Under the pieces are notes generated by a model, which saw nothing but the letters and a program-made list of their open reading frames with translations, had not been told where the DNA came from and ran no database searches. A program made the position numbers and the translations under genes. This document shows positions 56,963 to 64,000 of a DNA stretch of 64,000 bases, one piece after another. Where the stretch lies: the NCBI GenBank assembly GCA_013420905.1, contig JAAXNY010000013.1, positions 558,001-622,000 of the forward strand. Reading direction: 5' to 3'. Position 1 is the stretch's first letter. Every line of letters starts with the position of its first letter. Source of the stretch: Collybia mongolica (taxonomy: Eukaryota; Basidiomycota; Agaricomycetes; Agaricales; Clitocybaceae).

Positions 56963-59900
56963 AGAGGTGAACTGAATCAACGTCAGTACCTGCCGAAAAC
57001 TATTCTGTTACACTGTCACCTGTAATTTTAGGAGAAATGAATCAACAATCATTATCTATTCCAATTACAGTGATTGAAGAACAGAAAAACGTCGAAATTC
57101 CAGCAATTGGACTCATTGATTGTGGGGCCGGAGGAATCTTTATTGACAAAACATTCGTCAAAGAAAACAAAATAAAGACAACTCCGTTGAGAAAATCAAT
57201 TTTGGTCAGAAACGTAGATGGGACAAAGAACAAATCAGGGAACATCACAGACTGTGTATGGACCAAGATTCGAATTGGAGATGAAGAAATCAGAATCCGA
57301 CTATTAGTTAGCGGACTCGGAAAAGAAAATATTATCCTTGGACTACCATGGTTAAAACGGCACAACCCCAAAATTGATTGGGAGAAAGGAACACTTGACT
57401 TCGGACCAAGTATCAAGAAAGGAGTTCTATTGGAAGCAATCCGAAAGAATTTAGAAATCCGACAGATGAAGCAAAAACGGCAATACCCCAAGGCAACAGT
57501 AACAGAAATACAGGAAGAACATCTAGAAGAAATCCCAAGGAATCAACCCCTTGAAGATTGGCAACCAATTCTTTTCGGAATCGACGAAGAAGATGATGAA
57601 CATGAAGTCAACTTACTTAGGACATACATCTATCCAGAAGACGGTGAAGAAGAATCCATCTGGATAAATGCAAAAACATCGATATCACAGGAACTGGAAC
57701 ACAAGGCAAAAATCGAAGATCAAAAGCCAAAGAAGATGCTACCAGAATTTTACCAGAAATACGCATCATTATTTGACAAAACAAATTCGGAAAGAATGCC
57801 AATATGACAATCATGGGACCATGCAATAGATCTAAAACCAGACTTCATTCTGAAAGACTGTAAGATCTACCCCATTAGTCCAGTGGAACAAGGAAAATTG
57901 GACGAATTCATTGATGAAAACCTACAAAAAGGATATATCTGACCATCGAAATCTCCACAAGCATCACCCTTTTTCTTTGTATCAAAGAAAGACTCAGCGA
58001 AACTTTGACCAACTCAGGACTACAGAAGGTTAAATGAAGGAACAGTAAAGAACGCATACCCTTTACCACTTGTAGGAGAACTTCTTGACAAACTGAAAGG
58101 GGCCAAATATTTCACAAAACTGGATTTACGATGGGGATATAACAATGTCCAGATCAAAGAAGGCGATGAATGGAAAGCAGCATTCAAAACTAACAGAGGA
58201 TTATTTGAACCTCTTGTTATGTTTTTTGGCTTATGCAATTCACCGGCGACATTCCAAAACATGATGAATGATATCTATGCAATAGAAATTGACAAAGGAT
58301 GGATCCTGATCTACATGGATGACATTTTAATTTTCTCTGACAACATTGACGATCTGCGACAAAAGACCATGAGAGTCTTGGATAAATTAAAGGAAAACGA
58401 CTTATACCTAAATCTGGACAAATGTGTATTCGAAGCCACAGAACTTGACTACCTCAGATTGGTTATCAGAGAAAATGAAATAGGTATGGAACCAACAAAG
58501 TTAGCAGGAACCGCAGATTGGCCAGCCCCGACAACAGTGAAACAAGTCCGATCATTCTTCGGATTTGCAAACTTCTATCAAAAGTTCATTGGACACTATG
58601 CTGAACTTAGCAGACCATTAACAAATCTGACAAGAAAAGACATTGAATGGAAATGGACTCAAGAATGTCAGGAAGCATTCGATGGATTGAAACAGAAATT
58701 TTTAAAATCACCCGTCCTCATGATGCCAGACAAGAACAAACCATTTCACATCAAATCAGATGCTTCAAAATGGGCCACAGGCGCAGTACTACAACAACAA
58801 AATGACAACAGAGAATGGCATCCATGCGGATACATTTCACATTCCTTTACAGAAACAGAAAGAAACTACAAAATTTACAACAGAGAACTATTAGGCGTCA
58901 TTCGAGCCTTGAAAACATGGAGACATTACCTTGAAGGATCACAATTTCCCACAGTAATTCTGTCAGATCACAAGAACCTGACATACTTCTGAACGGCACA
59001 AAAATTGAATTGACAACAAGCAGGATGGAGCTTGTTCCTGTCACAATTTGATCTGAAACTCATACACACCCGGAACACGAATGATACAATCTGATGCTTT
59101 ATCAAGAAGATCAGATTATGTCAATATAGAAGACACAGACAACAAAGACCGGATCCTTCTACCAGATGACATTTTCATCAAAATGATCAATATAGGTTTA
59201 CAAGAAGACCTAAAGAAATCAGTTAAAGAAGATGATTTGTTTGCAAAATCAATTGAAGCGTTAAAAGATACAGGAACACCACTGATCAAATCAAACTTGT
59301 CTGATTGGAAATTCGAAGACAGACTTCTGTTTTTCAAGAACAGATGTTATGTAGGACCAGACGCAAAGCTGCGACGAGAAATAGTGCAAAGATATCATGA
59401 CACAAAACCAGGAGGACACCCAGGCCAATACAAAACACAAGAGTTAATCAGTCAAGAATATTGGTGGCCAGGAATGGGAGTATTCATAAAGAATTACGTT
59501 GATGGCTGCGCCACATGTCAACAAATGAAAGTCAACACGCACCCAACAAAACCAGGGTTAATACCGATTGCAACAAATGGAAAACCACACCCTTTCTCAT
59601 TTGTCACAGCCGATTTTGTCACAGACCTCCCAGAAAATGATGGAAAAGACAGTCTCATGGTCGTGGTAGATCATGGCCTTACGAAGGGGGTAATTTCTAT
59701 CCCTTGCACTAAAACAATCAATGCTTTAGGAACAGTGAACCTTTACCTGGAACATGTTTACAAAAGATTTGGATTACCCGACACATTCTTATCTGATCGA
59801 GGCCCTCAATTCGCAGCAAAAGTCTTCAAAGAACTAGGAAAACTCCTTGGAATTAAGCTTGTAATGAGCACGGCATATCACCCACAAACAGACAGAGAAA

Positions 59901-60640
59901 CAGAACAATTAAATCAAGAGCTTGAAATCTATTTCCAAATGTTCTGCCAGAACAACCCAGCAATATGGAAGGATCTTAACCCAATCGCAGAATTTGCGCA
60001 TAATCAAAGAACACACTCCACAACGAAAAGATCCCCATTCTTCCTTATGATGGGATACAAACCACAAGCAATTCCATCAGTATTCCAAAAGACAAACGTT
60101 CCAAGTGTGGAGCAACGGATGATTGAACTTAACAGAGCAAGAAAAGAAGCTATGGCAGCACATGACTTGGCAAGAAGAAAAGTTGCAGAAAGGACAACAC
60201 GAGGTTTCACTCCATTCAAACAAGGAGAACACGTTTGGTTAGAAGGAACAAACCTTCGAATTCCTTATCCTTCAAAGAAACTAGCACCAAAACAAGAAGG
60301 ACCCTTCGAAATCCAAGAAGTCCACGGACCAGTAATGTACAAACTGAAACTTCCATCACAATGGAAGATCCACCCTGTGTTTCATGCTTCACTTCTTACA
60401 CCATACAAGGAAACCAACACTCACAGACCCAACTTCTTAGAACCTCCACTGGATCTTGTGAATCAAGAAGAAGAGTACGAAGTAGAAGGGATTATCAATC
60501 ACCAACGACAAGGCCGAGGCTTCCAATACCTTGTGAAATGGAAAGATTACTCATCTGCACACAACACGTGGGAACCAGAAGACCACTTAAAAAGAGCTCA
60601 AATGATACTTCAATCCTATCAGAAGCTACATCGCCTCTAA
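56959..60640 (+). pseudogene. pol: CV2 pol
   Basis: Protease with DCGAGG, RT with YMDD (near 58314), RNase H, integrase and chromodomain are all recognisable. TGA codons at 56968, 57805, about 57940, about 58006, 58990 and about 59010, plus a 2-nt deletion near 59066, abolish it. The integrase-chromodomain half, 59081-60640, is still one open frame of 519 codons. Confidence 0.9.
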
Positions 60641-60691
60641 CAAACTACCGTCTACTATTGCTCTCAACAAATTCCAGATCTTCAACAAACA

Positions 60692-61699
60692 ATGTCTTCC
60701 CCTATCAACTTCTACACCACCACTGCCACTGCCCTCACCAACCCTCCTAACACCCCTATCATTAATATTGCATCACAAGAACGTCTTGAAATCACAACAA
60801 AGATCATATGTCGTCAGAAGTTCCTATCATGGTTCATGCATGAAGAACATTGTGAACGAATGATTCAAGCATTCAATCAGCCACCACATGATCAACTCAT
60901 CAAACTAGTTGAAAAATACCTGGAAATCAGGGACATGTTATACCATCAAACTGCAAATATCAGCCAAGCTCTAGATCAAACTACAGAAGAATTAGTGGAC
61001 ATGCAAGAATTTCGAATTCTAGAAGACTTAATTCTGTTATTACAAGAAGGAATTTGACTACCTACATCCACACCTTCAACGCCCACAGAGTCAACCGAAA
61101 GAGTCGATACAGTTGATGAAGAAGTACAAACATCTCCTCCCAGAACACCCACACCTTCGACTCTGAATTCTCCTATTTATCAACCTGAACCCCTTCCAAT
61201 CCTGCCTTTTGGCGAATCATCCCCTTTACCATTGCAACATTCCACTCCTGATCCAGCGGACATGGTTGCAAACAAAGAAATATTTAAACATTTGAAAGGT
61301 CGAAAAGCCACTAAATCCGTCATCAAAAAGAAGAAAGCACCCAAACCCATCAAATACACAATGAACCCTCTCAATTACGTTGGAAGTCGAGAAAAACCCA
61401 TCGACCTTACCCAAGTAGAATGAGCACTCATCTACAAAAATGTATTATGCTCTCAATGCCTCAACTTTGGACATTCATCAATAAATTGTGAAAAACAATA
61501 TTGTCCAATATGTTTTAAACCAGCACCAGGACATTGTCGTGACCAATGCCCCAAAAGACCCACGACTAGAACAGCAGGGTATTATCAGAGCTGGCGATGG
61601 GTTGGAGACAAACACAAAGAGGTAGACAATGGGATTGACGATCCTTTTGATTATCCGGAAGCCATTGCAAACATGACAGGGGAGCCAATTGACTACTAA
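60692..61699 (+). pseudogene. CV2 third ORF, two nonsense changes
   Basis: Collinear with the CV1 ORF at 8458-9471: same start 51 nt after pol, the ERLEI and KFLSWFM region, Thr/Pro linker, IKKKKAPKPIK patch and both CCHC knuckles (CSQCLNFGHSSINC, CPICFKPAPGHCRDQC). The stops at 61055 and 61421 are CGA-to-TGA. No frameshift has occurred. Confidence 0.85.
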
Positions 61700-61732
61700 A
61701 GCCGGGACGCTTTAGGGATAGAGAGGGGGTAA

Positions 61733-62205
61733 TGTTACAAATTCCCTACTCATGTGCCCTTATCATTTCTTTTCTTACATACTACTGATTACCAGATACT
61801 TATCGACCCTTATCTTTCAAAGACCCATATATGCATTTCCTTTCCCATGCTTATTCATCTTTTGTATTACATTTACTCATTCTCATTTTAGCTTACTCAT
61901 TCCTTTATCTATAATGAATAGCGTAAACCATGCTTATCGGACTCTTACATATATATACAGATAGTTTAGCTTAGCTAGTTCTTTAGCTTGACCTAGCTGA
62001 ATCAACCTTATTCATCTACTCTGATCTCTTGATGCGAACTCGATCCTACTTGCCTTATGAAGGGAGTAGTGCATCTTTGATTCAACAATCTGACTTAGCC
62101 CTATTGAGGGAGTCATTGGATGTTAGACTTACGAAGTCAACGGTCTATAGTAAACGAACGACAAACCAGATTGATCTAAAGGATAAGGCCTAAACAGCCG
62201 TAACA
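61733..62205 (+). repeat. CV2 3' LTR
   Basis: Preceded by the purine tract GATAGAGAGGGGGTAA. At the CpG that is ACG in CV1 (CCTTACGAAGG) this LTR reads ATG, whereas the 5' LTR reads ACA. Confidence 0.95.
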
Positions 62206-62940
62206 AGTCCCTACTTTACCAGCTGACTTGTTTTTAAGGGAAGTGCCTAGATATATATGGTTACCTTTTGTTGTTGGATTTTTGTATAGGATCTATAAAC
62301 ACCAACTTCTATTGGCAATTCATTTGGAGTTGCTGATATCATACACCATGGATATGGGTGAAGTTGTAAGGGCATCACTTGTTGTCCACATCTAGCCAAC
62401 AGGATTACTATTGCACAGTTTGCATAACCTTACTGTTACATCTATCATCCTGACATGCTTTGCCTTAACCCCTTGATAGATAGTAGTTTACTCTAGACTA
62501 ACATATCACAGTGCAATAGACTTAGATTGGGTTCTCTACTCATGGTCAAGCCTCTAGTGCTCTATACTAATCCCTTCCCTACATGGCTGTTCATATTGTA
62601 TATACTGCTCCCTGCCTGAGCCTCTTGGCAACATGACCCCTTACAGAAGTGCAACAAGTATTTGGCAAGCTCAAATGTGTGGTCACATTACATCTTCATG
62701 GTGTGCATCCATCAGGCCTTCCATGTTGTCAAGCTACTCCCTGTACCCTGCAATCTAATTCTAGAACATGGTCTAACAAGCATTCCAGAACCAAACTTAT
62801 CAACAACAAAAAGTAATATAAAGTTGAAGAGATTCTGGATAGCTAGTTCTATTGCAACAAGCTGGTTCAAGAAAGAAAGAAAAGTTAATCAAAAAAAACA
62901 TAAGGACTCGTATCTGCCAGTAATGGCCCTCTATTTCAAG
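62206..62940 (+). repeat. Right end of X1 resumed after CV2
   Basis: Continues the X1 sequence broken at 55273 and parallels X2 54360-55203. It includes the captured integrase fragment (about 62702-62855), a poly-A tract and the inverted terminal motif AAACATAAGGACTCGTA (62896-62912), ending GGCCCTCTATTTCAAG. Confidence 0.75.
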
Positions 62941-64000
62941 TAGATACATCATGGAAAGCCATAGGCTACTATATCTATCAGGAAGACCCTGATATACCTG
63001 GGAGAAAGCACTATGCTAGATTTGACTCAATAACTCTGAATGAGTGTGAAGTGCACTTCTCACAACCCAAACAAGAACTATTTGGACTAATGAGAGTTCT
63101 AATGGCATGTTATTATTGGTTTATTGGAATACAGAATTTGGTAGTAGAAACAGATGCAAAGTACATTAAAGGGATGTTATCAAACCCAAGTCTAGGACCT
63201 AATGCAATGGTAAATAGATGGATTGATAGGATACTTATGTTCCACTTTACTCTGGTTCATAAAGCTGGTAAAGGCTTTGGCCCAGCTGGTCTGTCAAGAC
63301 AAGACATGCAGCTAGGGGATCCTGTCTACCTGGACCCAGACAATGGTTACGATAAACCCTCAGGTCCTTTAAGGTTAATCAACCCAACTGAGGGATTGGA
63401 TGACCCTTTGGAATTGTTGGACTTTAAGGAAGAGATTGACATGCACAGTGGATATTTATATCAACTTGCCAAGGAAATCTCTGATTTTGAGGTTGAATAA
63501 ACAATGCTTGGGCTGGTGAAGCAGCATTTATTGGGGAAATCAAGCAGCACTTAGGTTTAGGATGGTTTGGTATTCAAAGGGAAGCTTATCTAAAGCAATT
63601 TGTAAATACTACTGTCATACCTGATGAAAAGTTTAAATATGACCCTAATGTGAGGGAAGTATATGATGAGTCTAAATGGACACCCATAGCGCAAGAGCAG
63701 GATAACAGCCTACCTTTAATAAAGGAGTAGTTAAAAAGACCACAAAAGAAACCAAAAGGAATGGCAGACCATGCCTACATAAAATTTGGGAGGCAGGTGT
63801 CTAATTTCTTTTTGGATCCAGAAGGTCAGATGTATAGGAAAAATGTTGATAGCACACACCAGCTTGTTGTTGATAAAAACTACCATACATATATGATGAG
63901 GGCTTCTCATGACTCTGTTGGATATAGGGGTTTTTACACAACAAAATCCCTAATAGATAAAAGATTTTGGTGGCCAGAAATGGAACATGATGTATCATGG
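62941..64000 (+). pseudogene. Ty3/gypsy (G3) RNase H and integrase start, continuing past the window
   Basis: It resumes G3 with DTSWKAIGYYIYQEDPDIPG, then the RNase H segment CEVHFSQPKQELFGLMRVL, NLVVETDAKYIKGMLSNPS, MVNRWIDRILMFHFTLVHKA and GPAGLSR. Stops follow at 63498 and later (for example 63728). Readable coding resumes with the integrase zinc-binding part (ASHDSVGYRGFYTTKSLIDK, RFWWPEMEHDV) to the window end. The remainder of integrase lies beyond 64000. Confidence 0.85.

Larger units (their letters stand above)
55274..62205 (+). mobile_element. CV2: second, decayed copy of the CV1 chromovirus
   Basis: 6932 bp with LTRs at 55274-55746 and 61733-62205 (473 bp each, about ten differences). 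It is flanked by AGTCC (55269-55273 and 62206-62210). Same organisation as CV1, with full-length homology in gag, pol and the third ORF. It carries about ten TGA stops at former CGA/CGG codons and a 2-nt deletion near 59066. It is inserted in X1 about 70 bp to the right of X2. Confidence 0.95.
43342..62940 (+). mobile_element. X1: DDE transposon with nested insertions
   Basis: The left edge follows TTA at 43339-43341 and begins CAAGTCCTTATG-TTTA-CATAAG. The right edge is GGCCCTCTATTTCAAG followed by TA. A 17-nt inverted copy of the left terminal motif lies near the right edge (62896-62912). Joining the outside sequence restores the G3 pol reading from PVVLSV to DTSWKAIG within one base. X1 carries its own transposase gene (44395-48160). 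It contains later insertions: a solo LTR at 46489-47705, X2 at 50821-55203 and CV2 at 55274-62205. TA at both edges suggests a Tc1/mariner-like target, though one extra T at the left side is unexplained. Confidence 0.7.

Overview
The window looks like a chromosome segment of an agaricomycete (basidiomycete) fungus. Host genes have many short introns (about 45-125 bp, GT-AG, CTAAC-type branch sites). They include a GH12 endoglucanase, DUF6533 seven-helix proteins and a GABA/amino-acid permease. The repeats are those expected in mushroom-forming fungi: chromoviral Ty3/gypsy elements, a CACTA-like transposase remnant, a LINE remnant and a DDE transposon. All annotation was done by eye; no search or alignment program was run.

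Layout. 1-12 kb: repeats. An old minus-strand gypsy element (G2) is split inside its integrase by a nearly intact chromovirus (CV1, 3042-9968, 464-bp LTRs differing at one base, 5-bp target duplication ACTGT). 13.3-37 kb: a gene island with visibly more CpG. In order it holds an NYN-domain putative RNase (13364-17581, +), a GH12 endoglucanase (17864-19200, -), two tandem paralogous secreted proteins (21695-22895 and 24956-26147, +), a DUF6533 membrane protein (28303-30015, +), a GABA-type permease (31179-33543, +) and a second DUF6533 paralogue (35156-36846, +), with a 338-bp MITE at 34195-34532. 38.4-64 kb: a nested repeat stack.

The nest reads as follows. A plus-strand gypsy pol (G3) stops at 43341 and resumes at 62941, in the middle of the RT-RNase H region. 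The intervening 19.6 kb is a DDE transposon (X1). X1 was itself invaded by a 1.2-kb solo LTR inside its transposase gene (46489-47705), by a transposase-less sibling (X2, 50821-55203) and by a second, older chromovirus copy (CV2, 55274-62205, 473-bp LTRs, target duplication AGTCC). A roughly 0.9-kb non-coding repeat (D) occurs four times, twice inside the X elements. D and X share terminal architecture.

CV1 and CV2 share an organisation: LTR with TATA box, a primer-binding site complementary to the presumed RNA 5' end (self-priming, Tf1/sushi-like), gag, a -1 frameshift site, pol (PR-RT-RNase H-IN-chromodomain), and a third ORF with two CCHC knuckles between pol and the 3' LTR. Stop codons in both copies are TGA, and those where the copies can be compared lie at former CGA or CGG codons, which points to decay at CpG. 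The best candidates for something little described are the conserved third ORF, the self-priming pairing, and the covarying hairpins of the X/D transposon family.
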